DNA from: Alphaproteobacteria bacterium
GTDB taxonomy: Bacteria > Pseudomonadota > Alphaproteobacteria > Thalassobaculales > Thalassobaculaceae
Reading direction: 5' to 3'
Assembly (NCBI GenBank): GCA_024742275.1
Contig: JANSYS010000006.1
Span: 62,001-126,000 of the forward strand
Length of the DNA stretch: 64,000 nucleotides
The position numbers were made by a program, and so were the translations under genes. The notes under the pieces are model-generated. The model had not been told where the DNA came from. It ran no database searches and was given only the letters and a program-made list of their open reading frames with translations. Positions 24,710-32,342 of this stretch are shown here, one piece after another; position 1 is the stretch's first letter; every line of letters starts with the position of its first letter.

Positions 24710-26059
24710 TCATGTCTCTCTACGCCGGATCTCCGCGCTCAGATCTGCATGGGCCGCACGATCGAGCGGAAATCGCACCATCAGCGCGATCGCAAACGCC
24801 TTCAGCACCACGGGTAGGCCGCCATACAGCAGGGCGAGCGCCAGCAGCGCCTCTGGCGTGTTGGTGGCCGCGCCGGCGTCGAAACCGGCAACGTCCAGCA
24901 GTCCGAAACCGATCCCAACGGCCAGTGCCAAGGCCAACTTCGTTGCCATTCCCCAGAACGCGAAGTAAAGCCCGGTTCGCCGGCCGCCGCCCTTGGCCGT
25001 ATCGACATCGACCACATCGGCCTGAATGGCGCTTGGAAGCGTCAGGTCGGCTCCCAGACAGAGTCCGGTGGCGACGCAGATCGCGAGAAACAGATCGGCG
25101 TCCCCGGCACCGAGCAGCGGCACGGTGGCGAAGATTGCCGCGTTGATCGTCATGGCCGTACACCAGGTTCGATGCTTCCCAAGGCGGCGGGCGACCCAGA
25201 GCCAAAGCGGGACGCCGAGGATACCGAAAAGGAAATACACGAACAAAAGGTCACCCTGCCGCTCGGGAGCCGCCAGAACGTGCTCGACAAACAGCAGGAA
25301 CAGGGTCGCCGGAAGGCCGTTGGCGAGGCCGTTGATCAGATAGGCGACGATCAGGCGCAGGAACGGCTTGTTCTGAAGCAGGAGGCGGCGTGACTGGGAC
25401 CAGAGAATCGGATCGCGCGCCGCGGTCCGGTGATCGGGAACGGCGACCGCCGCGACTCCCACCGTGACGGGCAGCACGACCATCAGCGCCACGGCCAGGG
25501 CGGCGAGGGCGGCCCCGGGGCGCACGTCTCCGTCGATGCCGAGCATCACCGGGGTCCCGGCGGCGAGCAGAGTGCCGATCACGACGAAGCCTTCGCGGGA
25601 GCCGGCGATCCGGCTGCGCTCGTCGTAGTCGTCCGAGAGCTCCGCGCCCCAGGCGCCGTGGGGAAGCTGAATCATGGTCCAGCCGAGATACAGAAGAAGG
25701 CTCCAGATCAGCAGGTGCAGCACGCCGGCGTCTTCGGGCGGTCGGAAGATCATCCACACCGACAACATGAGCAGCGGGACTGCGGCGATCAGCCAGGGGC
25801 GGCGGCGCCCGAAACGGCTACGGGTGCGGTCCGACAGGGCGCCGATCACGGGATCGGTCACCACATCCCACAACCGGGCGGCCAGGAGAACGCCGCCCAC
25901 CATCGCGAGGCTCAGTCCAACCTCCTGCGAATAGAAGGTCGGCAGGAAGATGAACAGCGGAACGCCGAGCGCACCGATCGGAAGGCCCGGCAACCCGTAG
26001 GCCAGCAGTGCGGGAACCGACAGGGCCCGTCCGGTCGGGCCGGAACCGCCCTCAGCCAC
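24710..26059 (-). CDS. MFS transporter, GPH (glycoside:cation symporter) family
   Basis: A 449-residue inner-membrane carrier with about twelve helices. The family marks are in the first half: LAARLWDVVTDPVIGALSDR (about residues 60-80, the GPH motif with the conserved Asp) and RSRFGRRRPW. The start is taken as GTG at 26059, whose GTGGCTGA overlaps the stop of the cfa-like gene by 8 bases; the frame stays open further upstream but only inside cfa. A GPH member is also in the Rhodobacter RpoE-ChrR operon as I recall (RSP1089). The substrate is unknown; a lipid-related or osmolyte cargo would fit the neighbours better than a sugar. Confidence 0.9.
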   Translation of the reverse strand: MAEGGSGPTGRALSVPALLAYGLPGLPIGALGVPLFIFLPTFYSQEVGLSLAMVGGVLLAARLWDVVTDPVIGALSDRTRSRFGRRRPWLIAAVPLLMLSVWMIFRPPEDAGVLHLLIWSLLLYLGWTMIQLPHGAWGAELSDDYDERSRIAGSREGFVVIGTLLAAGTPVMLGIDGDVRPGAALAALAVALMVVLPVTVGVAAVAVPDHRTAARDPILWSQSRRLLLQNKPFLRLIVAYLINGLANGLPATLFLLFVEHVLAAPERQGDLLFVYFLFGILGVPLWLWVARRLGKHRTWCTAMTINAAIFATVPLLGAGDADLFLAICVATGLCLGADLTLPSAIQADVVDVDTAKGGGRRTGLYFAFWGMATKLALALAVGIGFGLLDVAGFDAGAATNTPEALLALALLYGGLPVVLKAFAIALMVRFPLDRAAHADLSAEIRRRET

Positions 26060-27275
26060 GTTGGAAGGCGAACTGCCGCACGTCGATGTTCTCCGACCGG
26101 AAACCACCCTCGCAATAGGCAAGGTAGTAGAGCCACATGCGCTTGAAGCGCTCGTCGAACCCGAGCTCGGCGATCTCCGGCCAGGATGCCAGGAACCTTT
26201 CCCGCCACTCCGCCAGGGTCCGTGCGTAGTCGAGGCCGAACCCGTGCTCGTCGCGAGACATCAACCCTGCCCTGGAAGCATGATCGAGAACGTGCTCGCG
26301 GGTCGGCAGCATACCGCCAGGGAAGATATACCGCTGAATGAAGTCCGGATTCCGCCGATAGTCCTCGAAGGAATCCTGATCGATGGTGATGATCTGCAGC
26401 GCCGCGCGGCCCCCTGCCTTCAGCCTTTCGGCCACGGTCGAGAAGAACGCCGGCCAGTACTGTTCGCCCACCGCTTCGAACATCTCGATCGAGGCGACGG
26501 CATCGTAGCTGCCGGCGACGTCCCTGTAGTCCCGAAGTTCGAACGTCGCCCGATCGGCGAGACCGGCTTTCGCCGCCCGTTCCCGAGCGTAGGCCAGTTG
26601 CTCGCGCGAGAGCGTAATGCCGTGGACATGGGCGCCGTAGTCCCGCGCGGCGACTTCGGCGAAGCCGCCCCAGCCGCAGCCGATCTCCAACACCCGATGC
26701 CCCGGCTCCAGCGCGAGTTCACGCGCGAGACGGTGGTACTTCGCGTGCTGCGCCGCCTCCAGGTCCTGCTGGCTGCCATCGAACAACGCCGACGAATAGG
26801 TCATGCTCGGATCAAGCCACCGTTCATAGAACGCGTTGCCGAGATCGTAGTGGTAGCTGATGTTGCGCCGCGACCCGCTCTTGGAGTTGCGGTTGAGCAG
26901 GTGGAAGACCCGTCGCGCCAGCTTGGCAAGCGGATGGGCACGGGTATGGTGCTCGATCGCCGCTTTGTTCCGGCAGAACAGCTCGACCAGCGCCGTAAGG
27001 TCAGGGCTTTCGGCCTCGTCCTCGATGAACGCCTCGGCGAAACCGAGATCGCCGCCGGTCATGAAACGCTTCACCACGCCGCTGGTTTTCAGGCGCACCG
27101 TGGCGGCCGGGCCGGGCTCCCGGCCCTCGAAGGTTATCTGACGTCCATCCGGGAGCTGGACCGTCAGCCGGCCCACGGCCAGCCGGGTCAGCAGTTTCAT
27201 CCCGCGTCGGGTCCAGGCGTCGAGCCCGCGCAGGTCGAAGCCGGCAAGCGGCGAGGAATAGGTGGTGTCGGACAT
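26052..27275 (-). CDS. Cyclopropane-fatty-acyl-phospholipid synthase-like SAM methyltransferase (CfaA/UfaM type)
   Basis: A 407-residue enzyme that transfers a methylene or methyl group from S-adenosylmethionine to a double bond of a membrane phospholipid acyl chain. The N-terminal lipid-binding region (residues 1-110) precedes YHYDLGNAFYERWLDPSMTY and the SAM site VLEIGCGWGGFAEVAARDYG. The C-terminal YLAYCEGGF is standard. ATG at 27275 with GGGAG upstream is preferred; a TTG at 27317 adds 14 residues. In R. sphaeroides a homologue (UfaM/CfaA) makes a methylated acyl chain on the way to furan fatty acids and belongs to the singlet-oxygen response, by my recollection. Here it lies third in the leftward ECF11-type operon. 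Confidence 0.93.
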   Translation of the reverse strand: MSDTTYSSPLAGFDLRGLDAWTRRGMKLLTRLAVGRLTVQLPDGRQITFEGREPGPAATVRLKTSGVVKRFMTGGDLGFAEAFIEDEAESPDLTALVELFCRNKAAIEHHTRAHPLAKLARRVFHLLNRNSKSGSRRNISYHYDLGNAFYERWLDPSMTYSSALFDGSQQDLEAAQHAKYHRLARELALEPGHRVLEIGCGWGGFAEVAARDYGAHVHGITLSREQLAYARERAAKAGLADRATFELRDYRDVAGSYDAVASIEMFEAVGEQYWPAFFSTVAERLKAGGRAALQIITIDQDSFEDYRRNPDFIQRYIFPGGMLPTREHVLDHASRAGLMSRDEHGFGLDYARTLAEWRERFLASWPEIAELGFDERFKRMWLYYLAYCEGGFRSENIDVRQFAFQRG

Positions 27276-27328
27276 GGGGGCGGTCTCCCTCGTGTCTGGC
27301 AGCCGATGGACGGACAACCGTTATGGCG

Positions 27329-28150
27329 TCAGGCGGCTTGGATGGGGCGTGGTGGTGTCGGCGTCCTCGAGTGGCCGCGCGTGACCGGCATGTCCGGCGG
27401 TGCGGGACGGCGATGAAAGCGGGCCTTCTTCATCCACAGCCTCAGGGCCTCCCAGTGAATTCCGACGATCACTTTAAGCGTGTTCGCGGGGTGGGTGAAC
27501 AGGGTTGCCGCCAGACGCGCATCGCTGAGCGAGCGCCGCTCGGCGGCATGGGTCGCGATCATCCGGTCGGCGCCATCGGGCCCGACGAGCCGGATCAGCA
27601 GACGCAGCGTCTCGCCGGGCTCGTCGGTGCGGAAACGGTAACCGCCGGCCAGGTCGAAGAACGGGGAGACATGGAACACCTTGTCGGCCGTCTGGACCAA
27701 CGGTTCGCCGGGGACGTGGTCGGGCGCCGCCGGGGCAAAGTAGCAATGCTGGTCGCCAAAGGTGTTCTTGACCTCGTACAGGACACCAGCGAGCGAACCG
27801 TCGGCTCGGTAGCCCCAGTAGACCGTCAACGGGTTGAAGGCGTAGCCGAGCGTGCGCGGCATGCAGAGGCACAGCACGCGTCCGCCGCCGATCTCGCTGC
27901 CCTGGTCGGCGAAGACGGTCTCGACCCACGGTTTGAGCGGTGCTCCGTCGCGCGGGCCGTGGTCGCGCTGATGGAACGAGAAGAGGTTGCGGCGGTCGAC
28001 GGAGAAGCAGCGCATGTCCCGGTCCAGATCCGCCAATTCGTCGAGGTCGATGAGGATCGAGGCCAGGCGGTAGCGGAAGCGATGCCGCTTCGGCGCGAAC
28101 CGGCAGTGCATCACTTGTCCAAGGTACAGTGCGGAGCGGCAATCGGTCAT
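27329..28150 (-). CDS. DUF1365 family protein
   Basis: A 273-residue cytosolic protein of the DUF1365 family. The pattern YLGQVMHCRFAPKRHRFRYR at the start, then DHGPRDG, RVLCLCMPRTLGYAFNPLTV (about residues 90-110) and a C-terminal region with SDARLAATLFTHPANTLKVI are all typical. The gene is almost always next to a FAD amine-oxidase gene and a cfa gene, as here (9 bases after one, 53 before the other). The biochemical role is not established; the Rhodobacter homologue RSP1090 has been connected with furan fatty acid formation as I recall. Confidence 0.92.
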   Translation of the reverse strand: MTDCRSALYLGQVMHCRFAPKRHRFRYRLASILIDLDELADLDRDMRCFSVDRRNLFSFHQRDHGPRDGAPLKPWVETVFADQGSEIGGGRVLCLCMPRTLGYAFNPLTVYWGYRADGSLAGVLYEVKNTFGDQHCYFAPAAPDHVPGEPLVQTADKVFHVSPFFDLAGGYRFRTDEPGETLRLLIRLVGPDGADRMIATHAAERRSLSDARLAATLFTHPANTLKVIVGIHWEALRLWMKKARFHRRPAPPDMPVTRGHSRTPTPPRPIQAA

Positions 28151-28159
28151 CGCATTGCC

Positions 28160-29485
28160 TCAGTCGGCTGCCTCGAGCGGTCGGGAGGGCGACGGGGCGT
28201 GGTCCTTGCCGTTGGCCGGCAGTACACTTTCCGTCCAAGGCGGCGCGCTGCCCAGAGCCTTGGCGACTGCGATGCCGGCCTTCAATCCGTCCTCGTGGAA
28301 ACCGTAGCCGCAATAGCTTCCACAGAACCAGGTCCGGTGCCGCCCCTGGATCTCCGGCAACCGCGCCTGGGCGTCGACCGCGGCGGCGTCGAGCACCGGA
28401 TGATCGTATTCGAACCGGGCGAACACGTTGTCCGGATCGGGATCGGCGAGGGGGTTCAGGCTGACGAAGAGAGGGTAGCGGCGATCGATGTTCTGGAGCC
28501 GGTTCATCCAGTACGTGACCGCGACGTCCCGGGCGCCGGTTCGACCTTCCGTGAGGTAGTTCCAGGAGGCCCAAAGCCGTTTGCGCCGAGGCATCAGCGT
28601 TGGGTCTCGGTGCAGGACGGCGACGTTCTTCTGATAGGTGAAGCAGGAGAGGATTTCCTGCTCCTGGTCATCCGGCGAGTCCAGAAGGCGAAGCGCCGTA
28701 TCCCCATGAGTCGCCACGACCACCTCATCGAATCGCTCGTTGCCATGGTCGGTGACCACGTCCACGCCGAAGCTGTCGCGGACGATGCGGCGGACCGGCG
28801 TCGACAGCCGGATGCGATCGGCGAAAGGTGCCGAGATTCTGCGCACGTATTCGCGCGATCCGCCGGTGACCGTGTACCATTGCGGGCGGGCGGCGAAGTC
28901 GAGCAGGCCGTGATTGCAGAAGAAGCGGACGAAGGACCGGGCCGGAAACGTCAGCATGGTCTCTGCCGGGCACGACCAGATGGCAGCCGCCATGGGCAGC
29001 AGGTGGTCCTCGATGAAGCCGGGACCATAGCCCTCTCGCGTCAAGTATTCGCCAAGCGTGGGCGATCCGTCATTGGCGGGAGCGTCCAGCAGGACGGGGG
29101 CAGTCCGATAGAAGCGCACCAGGTCGCGCAGCATTCTCCAGTATCGCGCGCTGACAAGGTTGCTGGCCTGGGCGGTGAAACCGCCGACCGAGCCCTCGTA
29201 CTCCAGCCGGCCGTGATCCACGGATACCGCGAACGACATGTCGCTGCGTTCCGTGGCGACGCCCAATTCGGCGAACATCGCGATCAGGTTCGGGTAGGTC
29301 CGCTCATTGTAGACGATGAAGCCCGTGTCCACCGGAAGACGCACGCCATCGTAATCGACGTCGACCGTATTGCTGTGGCCGCCGAGGCGATCCTCGGCTT
29401 CGAAAACAGTTACCTCGTTATCCCGGTTGAGAAGCCAAGCGGTGGACAGGCCCGAAATTCCGGTGCCGATGACGGCTATGCGCAT
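28160..29485 (-). CDS. FAD-dependent amine-oxidase-like protein (putative acyl-chain desaturase, UfaD-like)
   Basis: A 441-residue flavoprotein. It starts with the dinucleotide site MRIAVIGTGISGLSTAWLL and has the amine-oxidase-like RLGGHSNTVDV motif near residue 34. The C-terminal FAD motif is HRTWFCGSYCGYGFHEDGLK, ending in the usual GxxxA helix. It heads the leftward operon, 32 bases behind a TGATCC-N16-CGTA promoter, with a strong GGGAGAGAG ribosome site. The Rhodobacter counterpart (RSP1091) has been described as a desaturase needed for furan fatty acids, by my recollection; the activity here is inferred from the conserved gene order. Confidence 0.9.
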   Translation of the reverse strand: MRIAVIGTGISGLSTAWLLNRDNEVTVFEAEDRLGGHSNTVDVDYDGVRLPVDTGFIVYNERTYPNLIAMFAELGVATERSDMSFAVSVDHGRLEYEGSVGGFTAQASNLVSARYWRMLRDLVRFYRTAPVLLDAPANDGSPTLGEYLTREGYGPGFIEDHLLPMAAAIWSCPAETMLTFPARSFVRFFCNHGLLDFAARPQWYTVTGGSREYVRRISAPFADRIRLSTPVRRIVRDSFGVDVVTDHGNERFDEVVVATHGDTALRLLDSPDDQEQEILSCFTYQKNVAVLHRDPTLMPRRKRLWASWNYLTEGRTGARDVAVTYWMNRLQNIDRRYPLFVSLNPLADPDPDNVFARFEYDHPVLDAAAVDAQARLPEIQGRHRTWFCGSYCGYGFHEDGLKAGIAVAKALGSAPPWTESVLPANGKDHAPSPSRPLEAAD

Positions 29486-29516
29486 TGGCGATCTCTCTCC
29501 CTGGATGCCCTCATGA

Positions 29517-29542
29517 TACGAGGCGCCGAGGTTTGCGGATCA
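29517..29542 (-). promoter_or_regulatory. ECF11/RpoE-ChrR-type promoter of the amine-oxidase/cfa operon
   Basis: On the minus strand TGATCC (29542-29537), exactly 16 bases, then CGTA (29520-29517) followed by TCATG. It lies in the 110-base gap after the CPD photolyase gene, 31 bases before the amine-oxidase ATG, the expected leader length. It matches the elements at 20540 and 31115 in both hexamer and spacing. Confidence 0.75.
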
Positions 29543-29595
29543 TCTTTGCCACCCGCTGACCCTTCTGGCCGTTAGTCTACCCCGTATTTCGCCGA

Positions 29596-31053
29596 TTACC
29601 CCTTCTTGATCGTCTCAAGCGCCTCGAGCGCCCGTTTGCGCGCGACGGCGTGATCGACGATCGGGTGCGGATAGGTCTTGCCGAGGGTTACGCCGGCTTT
29701 CCTGAGAACGTCGGGCTTGGCTTCCCAGGGCTTGTGGATGACGGAGTCCGGCAGGTCGGCGATCTCCGGCACCCATCGACGGACATAGGCGGCGTCGCCG
29801 TCGAACTTCTCGCCCTGCAGAACCGGATTGAAGATCCGGAAGTAAGGAGCGGCGTCGGCCCCGCAACCGGCTACCCACTGCCAACTCGCCGCGTTGTTCG
29901 CCAGATCCGCGTCGACCAGCGTGTCCCAGAACCAAGCCTCGCCCTCCCGCCAATGCACGAGCAAGTCCTTGATCAGGAAGGAGGCGACGATCATCCGCAC
30001 CCGGTTGTGCATCCAGCCGGTGTGCCAAAGCTCCCGCATGCCGGCATCGACGATGGGATAACCGGTGCGGCCGCGTCGCCAAGCCGCCAAGCCGTCCGGG
30101 TCCTCGCGCCAGGGGAAGTCTTCGAACTCCTGGCGAAGCGACGTTTCCGGCAGCGTCGGATTGTTGAAGAGCAGGTTGTAGGAGAATTCCCGCCAGGCGA
30201 CTTCGGACAGGAACGTGGACGTGCCCCGGTCCATGGCCTCGTTGCTCCTCGCTTCGCTTGCGGCACGGGCCGCATGCCAGATCCGGCGCGGCGAAATCTC
30301 GCCGAAATGCAGATGCGGAGACAGTCCCGATGTGCCCGCAAGTCCCGGCAGGTTTCGGTGCGCCTTGTAGTCGGCGACCGTTCCGTCGAGGAAATCCTCC
30401 AGTCGGGCAACCGCCCCCGCTTCTCCGGGCGTCCAGGCGTCCCGCAGGCCGCCGGCCCAGTCTGGCTTGGACGGCAGCAGCGACCAGTCTTCCAACGCTT
30501 CGCTCGTCGGTATCGCTTCCGGCGCCGCCAGCGCCTCCGGCGCGGGCAGCGGGTCGGCCGGATCACCTTTCGACTGTATCTCGCGCCAGAACGGCGAGAA
30601 GACCTTGAACGGCGTGTCCTGCTTGGTGGTGACCTCCCACGGTTCGTAGAGCAGGCCGCCATTGAAGCTCCGCACGTCGAGATCGCGTTTCTTCAAAGCG
30701 TCCTTGATGCGGCTGTCCCTCTCCCGCGCCCAAGGTTCATAGCGTCGGTTCCAGTAGACCGCGTCGGCGCCGCTCTCCTCGATCATCGCGTCGACGACCT
30801 CGGCAGCCTCGCCGCGGCGCAGGATCAGCGGCGTGCCGATCTTCGATAGGGCCTCGCCAAGCGCCTTCAGGGACCCGTGCAGCCACCAGCGCGACGCTCC
30901 GCCCGGTTTCCAGTCTCCCGCGTCCGCGTCGTCCAGAATGTAGAGCGCGAGCACTGGAGCCCCGCGATCCGCGGCTGCGGCGAGGGCGGGGTTGTCGAAC
31001 AGTCTCAGGTCCCGTCGAAACCAGACGAGGGTCGGCGCAGAGCTGGCGGGCAT
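29596..31053 (-). CDS. phr: Deoxyribodipyrimidine (CPD) photolyase, class I
   Basis: A 485-residue DNA repair flavoenzyme that splits cyclobutane pyrimidine dimers with blue light. Residues 6-16 (LVWFRRDLRLF) open the antenna domain. The FAD/DNA domain has SPHLHFGEISPRRIW, GRTGYPIVDAGMRELWHTGWMHNR, HWREGEAWFWDTLVDADLAN and the dimer-binding ASWQWVAG. The terminal part (KTYPHPIVDHAVARKRALEA) is normal, so the gene appears complete and active. It is alone between the EAL-like gene and the amine-oxidase operon; its own ECF11-type promoter starts on the stop codon of the upstream gene. The Rhodobacter phrA gene is likewise an RpoE target, as I recall. Confidence 0.95.
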   Translation of the reverse strand: MPASSAPTLVWFRRDLRLFDNPALAAAADRGAPVLALYILDDADAGDWKPGGASRWWLHGSLKALGEALSKIGTPLILRRGEAAEVVDAMIEESGADAVYWNRRYEPWARERDSRIKDALKKRDLDVRSFNGGLLYEPWEVTTKQDTPFKVFSPFWREIQSKGDPADPLPAPEALAAPEAIPTSEALEDWSLLPSKPDWAGGLRDAWTPGEAGAVARLEDFLDGTVADYKAHRNLPGLAGTSGLSPHLHFGEISPRRIWHAARAASEARSNEAMDRGTSTFLSEVAWREFSYNLLFNNPTLPETSLRQEFEDFPWREDPDGLAAWRRGRTGYPIVDAGMRELWHTGWMHNRVRMIVASFLIKDLLVHWREGEAWFWDTLVDADLANNAASWQWVAGCGADAAPYFRIFNPVLQGEKFDGDAAYVRRWVPEIADLPDSVIHKPWEAKPDVLRKAGVTLGKTYPHPIVDHAVARKRALEALETIKKG

Positions 31054-31089
31054 TTTCGGGCAATCTTGGTTGGAGGGCCTACAGACAGG

Positions 31090-31115
31090 TACGCGCGCGA
31101 CCTGCCGGCGGATCA
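31090..31115 (-). promoter_or_regulatory. ECF11/RpoE-ChrR-type promoter of the CPD photolyase gene
   Basis: On the minus strand TGATCC (31115-31110), 16 bases, CGTA (31093-31090), 36 bases before the phr ATG. The first three bases of TGATCC are the TGA stop codon of the EAL-like gene (31115-31113), so coding end and promoter share sequence. Match and spacing are identical to the sites at 20540 and 29542. Confidence 0.72.
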
Positions 31116-32342
31116 GCCGCCAAAGGTCTTGTTGAACCAGCCCGATGTCGTCGCCGGCGGCGTCGGTTCAGACTGCTCGGGAGGTTTCCGCTGCGTCATC
31201 GCATCGACCTCTGCGTCGTGCAGCCGTTCCAGCCGCTCGTCCACGCCCCAGCCTTGAAGGGTGGTGACGCCCAGAGCCAGAGCGGTATCGACCGCGTCGG
31301 CATCGGGGCAGTGATAGAGGACGACGCGCTCCCGGCCGATCTTTTCGATGCACTCCCGGACGCTGTTCCGCTCGGCGCCGTCGAGGCCGGCGAGCGCTGG
31401 AGCCCACTCCACTTTCAGCAGCCGGATGTCCGCCGGCGCGTCGACCATGTGAGCCAGGGAGGTCCAGGGAATACCGTCTATGGCGATGGTCGCGCCCATG
31501 TCCTCGAGACGGGCGATCGCGGCGGCGTAGCGTTTGGGCTCGTCTATCATCTCCATGTGAGAGAGTTCGAAAATCAGGCTTCGCCGCCAATCGAACCGCG
31601 GGTCCAAGACGAACTTCTCGAAGGGATCCGACAGAACCGTCGACAGGTGAAGGTTGATGGAAAGGCGCCGTGTAGATCGGGCCCGCTCGCGCGCCAGATG
31701 GAACAGCATCCGCTGGTCGAGGACTTCGGTGACCCGATCGAACAGCCAGGGATTGCGCCGCAGGGACACGCCGTAAAGGTCCTGCACGGCACGGATAGAG
31801 GTGAAGACCTCGATGGCCACTGGCGTGGGGTGTCGGGGATTCGTGAAGTCGACGATCGGCTGTTCGCGTATCAGGTTGGAAATATCGGCGCTCGCAAGGT
31901 TGCGCTCGATCGCCAGGAAGGCTGAGAGAGCCTTGCCATCGTCATCTTCGCTGTTGAAATCCGGGCGGGTCTCCACCGCCGCCGCCAAGTCTCGACACAA
32001 GGTCAGGAACTGGTCCGGCCGGCCGTTCAGGGAGAAGCGCTGTGCGTCCAGCGAAGACCGGCCGTGGGAAACCAGCAGTCGGGACAGCGACGCCACAGCC
32101 CGATCCAGGCTCGCCGCCGCCTGGGCCGCGACGACGAAGCAGATCCGGTGATCCGCCAGATCGAACCGATGGGCGTCCAGCTGCTGGGCGCGCTGTTGCA
32201 GGCGCCCGATCAGGACGCGGAAAAAGGCGGGGTCGTCGATATGCGGGACCTGCGACAGGTCGATGAGTAGCGCGACCTCGTCCGGATGCTCTGCCATCGC
32301 CCGTTCGGCATAGGCAAGCAATTCGGGTTCCCGGGTTCTCAT
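31113..32342 (-). CDS. Degenerate EAL-domain protein (probably catalytically inactive)
   Basis: A 409-residue soluble protein. The C-terminal half (about residues 170-385) aligns with the EAL fold: LSINLHLSTVLSDPFEKFV, IFELSHMEMIDEPKRYAAA, then GATIAIDGIPWTSL where active enzymes have a DDFGTG motif, LLKVEWAPAL in place of IKID, and TTLQGWGVDERL for the QGY end. The EAL triplet itself and the paired catalytic Asp are missing, so hydrolysis of cyclic-di-GMP is unlikely; binding or a scaffold role is possible. The first 160 residues show no known domain. It overlaps the PdeM start region by 4 bases (its ATG lies within the PdeM gene end) and is immediately upstream of phr. Confidence 0.8.
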   Translation of the reverse strand: MRTREPELLAYAERAMAEHPDEVALLIDLSQVPHIDDPAFFRVLIGRLQQRAQQLDAHRFDLADHRICFVVAAQAAASLDRAVASLSRLLVSHGRSSLDAQRFSLNGRPDQFLTLCRDLAAAVETRPDFNSEDDDGKALSAFLAIERNLASADISNLIREQPIVDFTNPRHPTPVAIEVFTSIRAVQDLYGVSLRRNPWLFDRVTEVLDQRMLFHLARERARSTRRLSINLHLSTVLSDPFEKFVLDPRFDWRRSLIFELSHMEMIDEPKRYAAAIARLEDMGATIAIDGIPWTSLAHMVDAPADIRLLKVEWAPALAGLDGAERNSVRECIEKIGRERVVLYHCPDADAVDTALALGVTTLQGWGVDERLERLHDAEVDAMTQRKPPEQSEPTPPATTSGWFNKTFGG

